The notes under the pieces are model-generated. The model saw only the letters and a list, made by a program, of their open reading frames with translations. It was not told where the DNA came from and did not search any database. Source: Micrasema longulum (taxonomy: Eukaryota > Arthropoda > Insecta > Trichoptera > Brachycentridae). From it: a stretch of 64,000 bases of DNA. Position numbers and translations under genes: made by a program. This document shows positions 1-10,039 of this stretch, in pieces (the first letter of the stretch is position 1; each line of letters starts with the position of its first letter). The DNA lies in NCBI GenBank assembly GCA_022494885.1, contig JAGVSM010003561.1:105908-169907 (forward strand). The letters are read 5' to 3'.

Positions 1-19
1 TAATATAGGAGTACGTACT

Positions 20-215
20 TTATTTGTCTCTTATTGGACAACCAAAGAATATGTGATCTGGAGTTTCGTGGTCCAGACCACATTCACACCATGGAATTGA
101 CACAACATTCATTTTGAATAGACGGCTATTTGCGCTACAGCAACCAATTCATAACCTACTAATATTAGAAATCAATCTCTTAGACAGATTTGTTTATTGG
201 AACCAAGAAGAGTTT
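20..215 (-). pseudogene. LINE C-terminal remnant with Cys/His motif
   Basis: Minus-strand translation gives a retroelement C-terminal segment with a CECG...H...C arrangement (CECGLDHETPDHIFFGCP), the zinc-knuckle-like tail that follows the reverse transcriptase or RNase H region in several non-LTR retrotransposon clades. It ends at TAA (20-22). A TGA interrupts the frame about 45 codons upstream, and a TAA lies further up, so it is dead. The rest of the element lies outside the window or is lost. The family assignment rests on the motif only. Confidence 0.5.
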
Positions 216-1389
216 GGAATCCTCTCTTGAATACTCCCTTACATTTGGAAGACAATTCCTACTGAGCATTTTATCAAATTTTTGCCTCGTTCTGAATTCG
301 AGAAGACGGGTATAAAATACCCACAATAATTGAGAGGACAAGAGCAATCTATCGATGCTGCTTTTGTTAGTTCATTAGAAAATAATAAGGAACCTTGTAA
401 ACATAAACATTGATAGGTACATATGAAAAAAAATATAAAGGTAAAAAAAATCATACATAGTTAGAAATAAAGAGTCAACATCATCAGGGTCCTGCACCTG
501 AGCGATGTGCACGAGAGATAATAAAAAAGAGAAACTGCAATTGTCAAACAGTTACTCCTTGAAACGGTTTTATCAGTTTCAAAAAAATAATATGAACAAA
601 AATAAGGAAAAACAATGCAATCCACCTTGCCTTGCGATAAGCACAAAAAAGTCTTATTAAAAAGTATATATTAATAATAATAATAATGCTGAGCGGGAAT
701 AAAAAATAATAAAAACACGAGCACCAAAAGCATAAAAAAAAGGTTTTAACATTATATTGTATCATATCACATAAACTAATTGTTGGATGCTCGATACCTT
801 CGACCTCGGGACTGTAAAACAAGGCCTGCCCTTTCGCGATACGCGTGTTCGAAGAAAACAGGGAACGTTTGATTTTAGGTAAACTAATTGACGTTATGGT
901 TTTCAGTGTCAATCCTGGAATTAATGAAAGGAGTAAGGACTTACGGTTTCCTCCCTTTGGCACTGGTCCAGAAAGACACCGTTATCGTTTGCACTGGTCA
1001 CTTTGCACGTTTTCTTATATGTTGGTGATTCGAAATCACTGTCACGCTCGCGGTACGGTTTTCGTTGTTGTTCGCGGTACGGTTTTTTTTTATTGTGTTG
1101 TCAAGCGTTGCTTTCTTGACTCGCCGTCAGGGAGAAGTAGGTATATTGGGATTCAAAACAAGGACCACCGGAATCAAAGGAAGGAATGGCTTGGCACTTG
1201 AATAAAAGAAAATGAATCCGAAACACTAATAATATTTGTTATTGGACATTGCGATGTTACCAAAAGACAGAAGCTGCTGTTATAAATTACAATGGTTGAC
1301 TATAATTTACTGTACATTTTTTTAAAATTAAAGTTGGGATATTTTGATGTTCCATATATTTTTGGAATAATCATATTATATAAAATGGC
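216..1389. other. no recognisable gene
   Basis: AT-rich sequence with poor open frames on both strands. A 118-codon plus-strand frame (845-1201) has no recognisable motif and includes a short tandem of GCGGTACGGTTTT near 1050-1085. Nothing supports a gene here. Confidence 0.5.
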
Positions 1390-1567
1390 TTACTTAAAGC
1401 ATTTCACTGGATCATGCTGAGCAATATGTCGAAGAAGGGACCTTCTAGTTGTCAAGTACTTATAGCAAATGCATACCACTTTGGCTTTTTCGTTATGAGC
1501 CAATTTAACATGTGCTTTTAGTGAAGTCCAATTTGGGAGCTGATCTTCACAAACGTGACAGTCAAAT
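1390..1567 (-). CDS. ZAD gene exon 5 (zinc fingers, stop)
   Basis: Codes residues 262-319 with both zinc fingers. The acceptor is TTTTTACAG and the stop is TAA at 1390-1392. I saw no obvious polyadenylation signal within 200 bp downstream. Confidence 0.85.
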
Positions 1568-4500
1568 CTGTAAAAAGGTAAATATCATTTTACAAAGGCA
1601 TTGGATTGCATTTTAGTACAGATTACATTATTTAAACATAAAATCATTGAGAATGAGGAAATTCAGTGGTTCTTTGAAATCTTTTTAATTGTTAATAGAC
1701 TATGAAACTAAGCCAATTATTTTTTCTAAGTATTTTTATGTATTGTATTATTAGCGCTATGATTATTTTAAGGTTTTGTAATTTTGAAATTAATCCGCGT
1801 GTGACATCATAAGTTCTCTTCGGCGAGTTCTGCTAATTGGTCAGATGGCTTCCCGTAAACTGGAAATCTATCACAACACTATCATTGGTTGATTCGGAAG
1901 AACTGGTGAAGTTGTTCAAAGTAGTTCGTTTTTAAAAAAATCCTTTTGATTATTTTTTTCATACATTTTTAGGAAACTTCACAGTATAATTAAATGCTCT
2001 AACTTTTACCGCGCATAAGAAAATATTTTTTATATCCAATCTCCTTAAAAACTGAACTCTCTCATTAGAGAGTAAAATTTTCCGCTCAGAAAGTTTATAT
2101 TTATGACTATATATTATGATTTTTATTGTGAGTCATCTGAATGACTACTAAGTCAAAGTTAACTTAGGCAAAGTTACATTAGTTTTTAATAAACTTTTGC
2201 AAAATACCTAATAAATGTTCATAAAAGTAAAATATTTCAATAATCTTCTATTAGAAATATAATAGATTTAAGATTGGAAATAATATTGAAAACATATTAA
2301 ATGTTCAGAGCAGACTTCCACGATTCAAATGATATTTATTTTTATTTTATTCTGAAAACATAATCATACATAATAAGTATTAAAAACAAAAATTTTCGAA
2401 CATAAAAAGACCAATTAAACTTCTTAGATTTTCACGGCCGTTAAGATGCACAATAAGTTTTTCTGGGTTATTATGCCGTGTGTCGTTACAAAAAATTCTA
2501 AGTACCTAACGTAACACATATTCAAACACAAATAACATCAACCCTGATGATGGACGCTGTAACGCGATCCGAAACGTCGGTAGAGAGTACGAACGACACA
2601 CGGCATAATAACCCAGAAAAACTTATTGTGCATAAAAAGACCAATTAAGTTTTCATAAAATGCATAAAAAAGAAGTTTCCATTAATAATTTTTGGGTTTG
2701 AAAATGAATAATTACAAAATAGTCGGCAGGTTGCATCATGTCTAAGTAAGACTTTTAATTTATGTTTATATAACTAATGAACAAATTTAGGGAAATAAAT
2801 TCAAAAAGAAAAACATCATAATCTTTGTATTTGTAACATTTTGGTTTGTTGGGAGAAATAACTTAATAGCAAAAATCTTCCAATTACTTGGTACAAAAGT
2901 TTTGAATAAATAAATATACATGGGAATACATACTTAAATATGCCATAATTCTTTCGCTTCCTGGATTGTTTATCAGGATCAATGTAGGATATTTTTTTCT
3001 TTTCTTTAAATTTATTTTTTAGTTTTTTTTTAGGTTTAATAATCTGGTCATCTGAATCTGAGTTACCATAATCAAAGTGATCATCATTTATGTCATCAAA
3101 GTCTTCCTTTTTTATCGGATTGCATTGGTCATCTGTTGAATTTTGTAGGATTGTAGCGCTATCAGTGAATTCTCCTAAAATAAAGATATTTTTAAAAACA
3201 TTTTTTTTTTACTATAAACTTAAGTCTGGTTAGCAAAGTATTAGACTGATACGTAATATAAATATTTATAGTGCAATTATATATGTAGATTTTATACAAC
3301 AAAAAACTGATGTCAATACAGTAAAACTACAATTATCCGAATCAATTGCGACTGGATCTCATTCAGATAATCAAAAATTCGGATAGTTTAATTTTTTCCA
3401 AAAAAAGGTTTTATTTTGATTCATTCCTATATGCATGTTGAAAACGGGAGAAAAAACTAGTTTTAAAGAAAATGAGCTTTTAATTAATTAAATGAAAAGG
3501 TAACACTTTTACATGTTAAGCGTAATTACAAGTGCAGTACATTAATATAGTATGTATATACCGTACGACACACTTACTAATCAAAACGAACAGCGGAGGA
3601 AGGGAGGACAATTGGCGGAGGGAAGGACAATAGCGCGTGTAGACAGAATCATTATTTCGCAAATCGCAATGTGTTTTTTTTTTTTTTCCACTCAAATCAC
3701 TGTATTAATTTATTTTTTCTGAAAGCGATTCGGATAGTCGAAGTTCGGATAGTTGGAGTTCTACTGTACAATTTATTGCCATTTCAGTGCAGCTAACAAT
3801 GACGCAGCTGCAAATTTATTTTGATGCAGTTTGATTTAAAAATGCCATAAATTTCGAAATTAATGCATATTGATGATGGAAAGAAAAAACATTGTGGAAT
3901 AATACTGTAAATACTGCTTTTGATATTCCCAATGATTATAAAAACCCATCCCCGTACTTTACCCTTTCTACTCGAGGCATCCAATTTGATTTGGTAACAG
4001 AACACTTGCTCTGTATGTTTTAGTTTGGTTAACATTTTTACCTGATTTCAAATTCTAATTAAATTTATTAATATACACTGGACTCTGATTTTACGTGGTT
4101 TTCAAATAACACAGTGATTTAATATTTAAAAAAATACCATCCATAAGTTTTTCCAGTTCACTAAATACTTTTTCTTCCGAGTAATTGTGTGCAGCTTTCT
4201 GTTTTCGAGGACGCCCCCTTTTTCTCTTAGCGGATTTATTTTCCAGTTTGGGTTTCTTTTTGGAATCTCTCAAATTACTGAGAGGAATGTAATCCAAGTC
4301 ATCATCATCATTTGGAATATTTTCATCCTGCAAATAGAAATATCACAATCCATGTTGATAATAAATAATGAAAGACAGCAAATGCAGCAGCGGTGGCTAA
4401 GATTTTTTAATGTATCCATAAAAAACATAATTTTTCTTAAGCTTGGATGTTATGTACTGTCACTGGAATGGGGCTTCTTCGCGTGGAGAGATAAATAATA

Positions 4501-6125
4501 TTACAAAACTCAGAACATTATAATACTCATGATATAAGATAACATGTAAGTAGAATCATCAATAAATATTCATTTATTTTTATTTTATTTAATGCACAAA
4601 ATACACAATTTTATCATAGAGCACAATTATATTTTTTTATGTCCCAACTTGTTAGAAAATTCCGTGTTAAGTCGGGACTCTTCTATATATAAATCAAAAA
4701 CATTTATTAACATGTTCAACAATATACAAAATAATCAAAACAATATACAAAATAATAATAGAAAAATATAAATAATAAAAGTTTATACATGTCGAAAAAT
4801 GGAATGCAGAAAAGTTATATAATAACATAGCAAAGGTTATTAATAATTTATAGTAATATTATAATTCAATTTGGTAATTAATTGATAGTAAAAATAAATA
4901 CAAAATAATACAATAAAGTAATAATTGTAACACATCTACATGTATGGGAGAATATATTATTTAATAAACATAAAAATAAAGTTAAAATATATATTTACAA
5001 ATAATTATGCATCATTATTAGGTTAATTAAAAGATGATATACATATATACGTATATGGATAATAATGAAGACAGCATCGATATTATATATTTATTCCCGA
5101 AGCAATCTTATACAGTGGTCTTTACCCCTCGATAGAATCCAATTATGGATCTTCGTCTTAAATATAGACGTTGTTTTGGAGAACTTAATATGTTTATCCA
5201 AGACGTTGAACACTATTAGAGATTTATATGAAAACAAAAGTATATGTAATATGAAAACAAAAGTACTTGTTTTTGAAGTAAATTTAATATAAAATAAATT
5301 TAATAAATTTTAATTCATGTTTTCCCACATTTTTTTTAAAGCTTTAAAAGAGTATTCTTGATTATGGGCATAGCATAACATTTGAAATTAACATCTTGAA
5401 TATATATATATCTTAAAATATTTGTATGTTTTTTATTTGATTTTGTAGACATTGTCTTCATTCAAAATGGGAGTCTGATTTTTTCTCTGGTATAATGACA
5501 ATGTTGAGGTTGATTTTAATTATTTTTTTAGCAGTAAGTACTTTAAATATATTTTTTTTTACAGAAGACATGCGTGTGCTACTTACTACATTTATATTTA
5601 TTTCCTTAACTAATATGCAATACAAGGAATTCTAGTTTTCTAAAATGTTTATATAACCAGAATATATATTCAAATCTTTCCTATTGATTGGAACTTACTT
5701 CATTGGTTTCATATTTAATTTTAATTGGATTATCACCCAAATCGAATTCCGATTTGAGATATTGCAAATGTATGTCATCCTGGAGTGGTGTGTATTTATG
5801 GAGTAGAAAAAATGACTGAGATCGTACGCATTGAGTAGCAAAACTATGAAATCCAGTCAACTTATCCGTGCATACACGACAGATGCTCGTTGGTAAAGAG
5901 TCTTCGGAATCGATCTAAAACGTGAAATAAAAAATATAATACAAGATTTGTAAATTATTACTATTCAAAACAAATAGTTGTACAACTTACGCATATCGCA
6001 AGATACTTTTCTATCAATTGTAAAATTCCTTTACTTTCTCCTTCTGTAGTTAATAAATTGGTATCATTTCCCACAGAGTTGACACATGCACAAAGACGGC
6101 ACAAGCCGTCCCAAGTCAATGTCAT
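1390..6125 (-). CDS. ZAD-domain C2H2 zinc-finger protein, five exons
   Basis: Likely a nuclear DNA-binding regulator. Exons (minus strand): 5991-6125, 5699-5914, 4138-4327, 2934-3174, 1390-1567. All four introns are GT-AG, phases agree, and the join gives 319 codons plus stop. Residues 1-90 form a ZAD (zinc-finger-associated domain) with paired cysteines C9/C12 and C57/C60. Residues 118-260 are a charged linker with an acidic run and an AT-hook-like KRKRGRPRK near residue 155. Residues 264-285 form a C-x2-C-x12-H-x4-H finger. Residues 293-312 form a second finger with C-x1-C instead of C-x2-C. Only two fingers is short for this family. ATG at 6123-6125 is chosen because the ZAD starts eight residues later. 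ZAD proteins usually dimerise through this domain. The DNA target is unknown. Introns 2-4 are packed with mobile elements. Confidence 0.85.
1652..2090 (+). repeat. dispersed repeat family R2, copy 1
   Basis: Inside intron 4. Begins AATGAGGAAATTCAGTGG and ends near ACTGAACTCTCTCATT, so the ends are inverted versions of each other. The middle contains TTGTTAATAGACTATGAAAC and GTGTGACATCATAAGTTC, found again at 6.9, 20.1, 26.9, 36.0 and 50.5 kb. Probably a non-autonomous DNA transposon; superfamily unknown. Confidence 0.6.
2401..2648 (+). mobile_element. 212-bp hammerhead-bearing insertion with 18-bp flanking repeat
   Basis: An identical 18-bp direct repeat (CATAAAAAGACCAATTAA) lies at 2401-2418 and 2631-2648. 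The 212 bp between them (2419-2630) are non-coding. Perfect 41-bp inverted repeats (2447-2487 and 2592-2632) surround a hammerhead-like core at 2541-2583. The inverted repeat runs two bases into the right direct repeat. The organisation fits a small non-autonomous element mobilised by retrotransposition. It lies in intron 4 of the ZAD gene, antisense to it. Confidence 0.7.
2541..2583 (+). ncRNA. hammerhead ribozyme-like motif
   Basis: Core CTGATGA (2544-2550), then a stem II segment (GGA/TCC outer pairs, CGC/GCG inner pairs, short loop), then GAA followed by ACGT and C (2571-2578). Stem I is ACC (2541-2543) with GGT (2579-2581). Predicted cleavage follows C2578. One extra T sits between A9 of the core and stem II. 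Stem III is the self-complementary ACGT. Activity is not shown by sequence alone. Confidence 0.65.
2934..3174 (-). CDS. ZAD gene exon 4
   Basis: Codes residues 181-261, acidic then lysine-rich linker. The two first bases complete a Gly codon from exon 3 and the final AA is completed by A from exon 5 (Lys261). The acceptor is TTTTAG and the donor is AA|GTATGT. Confidence 0.85.
3317..3768. mobile_element. pogo/Tigger-type MITE in intron 3
   Basis: Terminal inverted repeats CAGTARAACTNCAANTATCC at both ends, with a second TTCGGATAGT unit inside each end, flanked by TA (3317-3318 and 3767-3768). About 448 bp between the TA dinucleotides, no reading frame. TA duplication plus CAGTA...CCGAA ends match the Tc1/mariner-pogo group. 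Confidence 0.75.
4138..4327 (-). CDS. ZAD gene exon 3
   Basis: Codes residues 118-180 plus one base. It starts with an Asp-rich run and contains the AT-hook-like RGRPRK. The acceptor is TTTGCAG and the donor is G|GTATTT. Intron 2 upstream holds a LINE 3' fragment; intron 3 downstream holds a pogo-type MITE. Confidence 0.85.
4570..5050 (-). mobile_element. LINE-e 3' fragment in intron 2
   Basis: Shares about 480 bp with 32791-33290, starting with a TTTATTTTTATTTTATTTAA end (poly-A-like 3' tail on the minus strand) and the palindromic GTCCCAACTTGTTAGAAA segment. Non-coding; interpreted as a 5'-truncated retrotransposon 3' end. Confidence 0.6.
5051..5698. other. rest of intron 2
   Basis: AT-rich intron sequence of the ZAD gene; no repeat or gene recognised. 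Confidence 0.5.
5699..5914 (-). CDS. ZAD gene exon 2
   Basis: Codes residues 46-117, the second half of the ZAD with the SICRVC cysteine pair and a following helix. The acceptor is TTTTAG and the donor is GAA|GTAAGT, phase 0. Confidence 0.85.
5991..6125 (-). CDS. ZAD gene exon 1
   Basis: Codes residues 1-45, the first half of the ZAD with the GLCRLCAC cysteine pair. It ends in frame at TGC followed by GTAAGT. The 75-bp intron after it is short and free of repeats. Confidence 0.85.
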
Positions 6126-6846
6126 TCTGAATGGCTGTAATCATTTAGTTTCTACGATTTAGGATTAAAATAAAACTAGTTTTCGATCCGCATCCCCTTT
6201 TTGATGTCAATTTGACATCTGGAAATCTGGGGATCGGTTTTGTTGGGAGTTTGGAGTATAGAGTATAGAATTGCCAGTCAGTAAAAAAATATTGTTTATG
6301 GTATACTTTCTTCATGGGTCGAGTTCTGAAAAATGATTGTACATTCGATTCACGTTACAAATAATGATATAAATAATAATAGTTATAAATATTCATAGAT
6401 CTACACATAATGAAATAAAATACGTACATCTATTACTGTCTTTTTTTGTAGCCAAAATCGAAAAAATTTCGTTGTAAAATATTTACCTATATCAGCAGTG
6501 CGATTCTAAATGTAATTACGGTACGTAAATTATGTGCTACCAACGCTTTCTTTACCTCATACAGAGCATTCAGAATCGCAGTGTATGGGTGCCCAAACAT
6601 ATTTTTTTAGCACTGTTACATTGTACAAACATTATACAAATTCACAAAAATGTTGGTAAGAACATATTTTGAAAAGTTGAATTACGACAGGTACAAAACA
6701 TAAAGGTTCGAGAAATATCTCATTTATGTATTTAATTATGGATCGAACCCCGCAGAGATAATGTAGAACTATCGTACCAATGTACGTTTTATTAATTAAA
6801 ACATATTTCAATGAGCACTAAAAGTTTGTTCCAGAAAATAAAGATC
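6126..6846. other. region upstream of the ZAD gene
   Basis: No second gene visible. It contains GATGTCAATTTGACATC near 6203-6219, a perfect-arm palindrome, which could sit in the promoter region of the divergent ZAD gene. No TATA element was picked out. Confidence 0.35.
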
Positions 6847-7262
6847 CAGTACCCCGATTACAATGGGAAGTTAGCAAAATTATAATCAACGAGGAAACTT
6901 CCTACTGAACTGAGCTACGGGAAAACGGAAATAAAAATGTTGTCTTACACGCGGTAAAAACGAAAGATTTAATTGTACAGCAAAATTTCTAGAAGTTGTA
7001 CGAAAAAAATAATAAAACTGATTTAAATTAAATAAACTATTTCAAACTAAGTCACAAGTTTACTCGGAGAAACCAATGATAGAGTGATGTGATAGATTTT
7101 CGGTTTTCAGGAAGTCAACTCACCAATCAGTAGAACTCTCCAACGAGATCTTGTGACATCACGTGCGGAGTTATTTGAAAATTGCAAAAAAAGCATTGCG
7201 CTTATAGTAAAATACATAAAAACACCTCTTTTTCGGCTTAGTTTGATATTTTATTAACAAAT
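6847..7262 (-). repeat. R2 family copy 2
   Basis: Minus-orientation copy of R2. Its outer end is CAGTACCCCGATTACAATGG (6847-6866), which matches the terminal inverted repeat of the small element at 37405-37642, suggesting both belong to one DNA-transposon group. Confidence 0.55.
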
Positions 7263-7715
7263 AGCCGGAGAGGTAAGAAGTAAAACAGGATACTTGTTTT
7301 TCATTTTAAATTTGAATTGAAAAAAAAATATTTTCAACAATGAGCAACATTATTTGAAAATGGTAGGCGGTAAGATGTGATGTCAAAAATAATAAGTTTT
7401 AAATTTATTCTTTAAATTTCTATATTTGACACTTTGTCTACGGTTAGTTCGGTTTACTTTTTGTTTTGGCTTTGTAGTAAGATTTTGAATTTATGAACAG
7501 TGAATAATGATGTTACGTCGCCGTAGACTAACGGATCGTTATATAGTCGGAGGACTGGCAATCGAAACAAGCTACTTTCCATCTTAAAAAAATTATGTTA
7601 TTCCACCCGGAAAATTATATTTGATAAACGACTATACGACTATACTAATGAATTACCTAACTCATTTCTCTCTAAAACCATACGAGCGAAGCCACTGCTA
7701 AAAGGTCGTAAGAAT
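7262..7715. repeat. fragment of the ATTATAAATGC insect repeat
   Basis: From ATAGCCGGAGAGGTAAGAAG onward it parallels 31830-32280, including ATAATGATGTTACGTCGCCG and an end close to GAAGCCACTGC. Non-coding, diverged. Confidence 0.5.
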
Positions 7716-7755
7716 ACATTTTAAATACTCCTAAATTAAATTAAAATAAAAAAGT

Positions 7756-7839
7756 TGTCAGAAGTGGGATTCGAACCCACGCCCACAGAAGTGGACTGCG
7801 ACCTGAACGCAGCGCCTTAGACCGCTCGGCCATCCTGAC
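7756..7839 (-). tRNA. tRNA-Leu (anticodon CAG)
   Basis: 84-nt type II tRNA. The acceptor stem is GTCAGGA with TTCTGAC and discriminator A. The anticodon loop is TTCAGGT between CTGCG and CGCAG, giving anticodon CAG (codon CUG). A long variable arm and the T loop GGTTCGAATCC are present. No intron. A run of six T (minus strand, 7753-7748) two bases after the tRNA is a good RNA polymerase III terminator. Confidence 0.95.
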
Positions 7840-8164
7840 TTATCCAGGATTGCAAAATTTTGTAACCTGTTGGAATGTAATGTTTCGTCCGAAAATAAAC
7901 ATAGTACCCATCTAATAATAATAATTTATACAAATAATTAATCTCTACGAATTAACATACATTATTTATATTTAAATAACCGATGGATACAAGTTACTTC
8001 AATCGCCCTATTTTGCTCGATGTAATATAATGTAGTTACTTGTTATCAATGTAAATTAGTGTTTGACTAAACTTACAAGGTATTACTATCATACCCCTCA
8101 ATTTTAAATCTGGAAATATAATGTATCACTTAAGTTTAGTTAGAATGTAAGTTTAGATATACAA

Positions 8165-8240
8165 TTGTAAAGCGCCTTTGAGGTGATTTTTTACAAAAAT
8201 GGCGCTATATAAATCAGCCAAATATTATTATATTTTTGCT
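8165..8240 (+). repeat. retroposon 3' end hairpin
   Basis: AAAGCGCCTTTGAGGTG...AAAAATGGCGCTATATAAAT is the type of hairpin plus tail seen at the 3' ends of LINE/SINE elements. A related piece lies at 39872-39910. Confidence 0.4.
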
Positions 8241-8574
8241 AAAAAAAAAATTTAAAAAAGGTTAAACCTTAAATCTTAAACCTTTTTACTGTATAAACTG
8301 TTGAAAAGCTAAATATTTTGAGCATTTTAAACGTTTTATAAAATACAATTATTCGTTTTTTAGTGACATTCTTACAATGCTTCTCCATTTCTATCTATCC
8401 CAATATCTGTTTACTTATTTGTTTAAATATTTTGTACAATGCAATTGGCGGGCTTATTGCTACAAAACAATTTCTTCTAACTAACCAAAATAACAATAGT
8501 TTGATAAGAAAAACATTTAGCCAACAATAATTAATTACACTTATTTGTTTATAAATTTGTATAAACCACTTATT

Positions 8575-8632
8575 TTTTTAAATTACACTTCGACCGGTTT
8601 CGAGGTTACTACCTCATCGTCAGGAATTTAAC
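8575..8632 (-). ncRNA. hammerhead ribozyme-like motif of Penelope-like element
   Basis: Minus strand: CTGACGA (8623-8617), T, stem II GAGGT/ACCTC with loop AGTA, GAA, palindrome ACCGGT, C. Predicted cleavage lies between 8592 and 8591. Stem I is TTC/GAA plus a distal TTAAA/TTTAA helix with a bulge. It sits downstream of the GIY-YIG frame in the element terminal repeat. Confidence 0.65.
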
Positions 8633-8728
8633 TAACTTATAATTACACGCGTTGCTATTTATATAATAAAATATTGTATGAAAGAGACAGAAAATTGAAA
8701 GAAAGAGAGAGAAAGAAGATAAAATAAA

Positions 8729-9184
8729 TCATAACGGGAATAGTTTTAAAAGAGGACTCGAATTAAAATTTAAATGATTATTTATTATTTGAAGTTTTTG
8801 ATTAATGGCTTTACTAATTTCTAATCGTTCTAAATTATCTAAACGAAAACCATTTTTATTGACATGCAAAATTTCTACACACGTTTCTTGATTAAATTCA
8901 TGGTTTTCGGATATAAGATGATTTGCGAATTCTGAAAAATTATTATTACTCAGACATCTTATATGTTCTTTGATTCTAACTTTAAATTTACGTGAAGTTT
9001 TTCCAATATAGAAATTTGGGCAATTTAAACAATTTAATTTATAAATTCCCGAATGATTTAATTTATCATCCTTATCTTTACAATTTGTTAATATTTTACC
9101 TATGTTATTATTAGTATAAAAATCTGGCCTAATATTGTTAGGTAAAATTTGTGCTATATTATTAGAAAATGAATTAATGTACAA
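8729..9184 (-). CDS. GIY-YIG endonuclease domain of Penelope-like element
   Basis: 151 codons open. It contains SGIYKLNCLNCPNFYIGKTS, the GIY...YIG nuclease motif, with the following KVRIKEH containing the conserved Arg of the fold. CLNC is the cysteine pair found between GIY and YIG in Penelope-type nucleases. It is normally fused to the RT; here a frame break separates them, so it is unlikely to be made as a working enzyme. Confidence 0.75.
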   Translation of the reverse strand: MYINSFSNNIAQILPNNIRPDFYTNNNIGKILTNCKDKDDKLNHSGIYKLNCLNCPNFYIGKTSRKFKVRIKEHIRCLSNNNFSEFANHLISENHEFNQETCVEILHVNKNGFRLDNLERLEISKAINQKLQIINNHLNFNSSPLLKLFPL

Positions 9185-9299
9185 AATTCTACGTCAGTTC
9201 TCATTTTTATTGGAAATATTTTGGGAACTGTATAAGTATTTTTTCCTATAGTTTAATGTAAGTTTTTTTGTTCAAAATATTGTCAATTAAATTTAGTTC

Positions 9300-9790
9300 A
9301 TAGCCATTATTGAAAGCAATATTCTTTATAGTATTTAATTCTAAGTCAAAATTATTATTATTTTGTGGTATTGAAGTAAGCCGATGTATCATAGAATGGA
9401 AAGCAGAGTGTTTATGTGATGAAGGATGATTAGAAGATTTATGGATGACCGCATCTCTATATGTCGGTTTTCTAAATATTTTAAATTCAATTTTTTTTTT
9501 GTATTAATGTAAGTTAAATCTAAAAAGTTAAGTTGTGAATTTGATTCAATTTCTAAAGTAAATTGTATTTTCTGATAAAAGGAATTTAATAAATTTAAAA
9601 ATGAATCTAATTGACGATCTGATCCAATCCATATACAGATGACGTCATCAACATATCTTCTCCACAATAAAACATTATTTAATAAAGGAGATTTACAATC
9701 AAAAATTAAATTTTCTGAATAATTAACAAAAATATCAGCAATTAATGGACTTGTTGGGGCACCCATAGGTAAACCTTCAGATTGGGTATA
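9300..9790 (-). pseudogene. Penelope-like reverse transcriptase (partial, frameshifted)
   Basis: RT fragment starting EGLPMGAPTSPLIADIF, with the catalytic YVDDV motif about 40 residues later, then the thumb region. A frameshift near 9487 moves reading into another frame (KIFRKPTYRDAVIHKSSNHP onwards), which stops near 9265. The fingers and most of the palm N-terminal to the GAPTSP motif are missing. The product would copy RNA into DNA at a nick made by the adjoining GIY-YIG nuclease. Confidence 0.75.
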
Positions 9791-9996
9791 TCGAAACCGG
9801 TCGAAGTGTAATTGAAAAAATTAAGTGGTTTATACAAATTTATAAACAAATAAATGTAAAATGTCATACCACAAAGTGAAAAATGTTTTTGATAACAATA
9901 ATAAATAATTAATTATATTAATAATACCTTATATCACACGATTTACAAAAAAATACACTAAAATATAATTTCATGTCGGTAGTTACAACAAGTTTT

Positions 9997-10036
9997 GTCG
10001 GCCTCGTAGTGTAATGGTCAGCGCGTTTGCATAGTG
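9997..10036 (+). repeat. truncated tRNA-like SINE head (family A)
   Basis: GTCGGCCTCGTAGTGTAATG followed by GTCAGCGCGTTTGCAT matches the A-box half of the SINE at 32275-32538. It breaks off before a B box. Confidence 0.55.
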
Positions 10037-10039
10037 TAA

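Larger units (their letters stand above)
8543..9849 (-). mobile_element. Penelope-like element, 5'-truncated, with inverted terminal copies
   Basis: Minus strand order: RT segment, linker, GIY-YIG endonuclease, then a terminal segment with a hammerhead-like motif. The ends (8543-8602 and 9790-9849) are about 60-bp inverted copies (TTTGTTTATAAATTTGTATA... / ...AAATTTATAAACAAA). A partial inverted terminal copy abutting a truncated RT is a known Penelope-type arrangement. Confidence 0.75.

Noticed and set aside
845..1201. 118-codon plus-strand frame
   Set aside because: No motif, no splice or promoter support, contains a local tandem repeat and is ordinary for chance.
4187..4498. 103-codon plus-strand frame
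   Set aside because: Antisense to exon 3 of the ZAD gene.
9997..10036. tRNA-like sequence, also at 12137, 16616, 32470, 38745 and 53788
   Set aside because: Acceptor stems do not pair and sequence continues into SINE bodies; only 7756-7839 is a credible tRNA gene.
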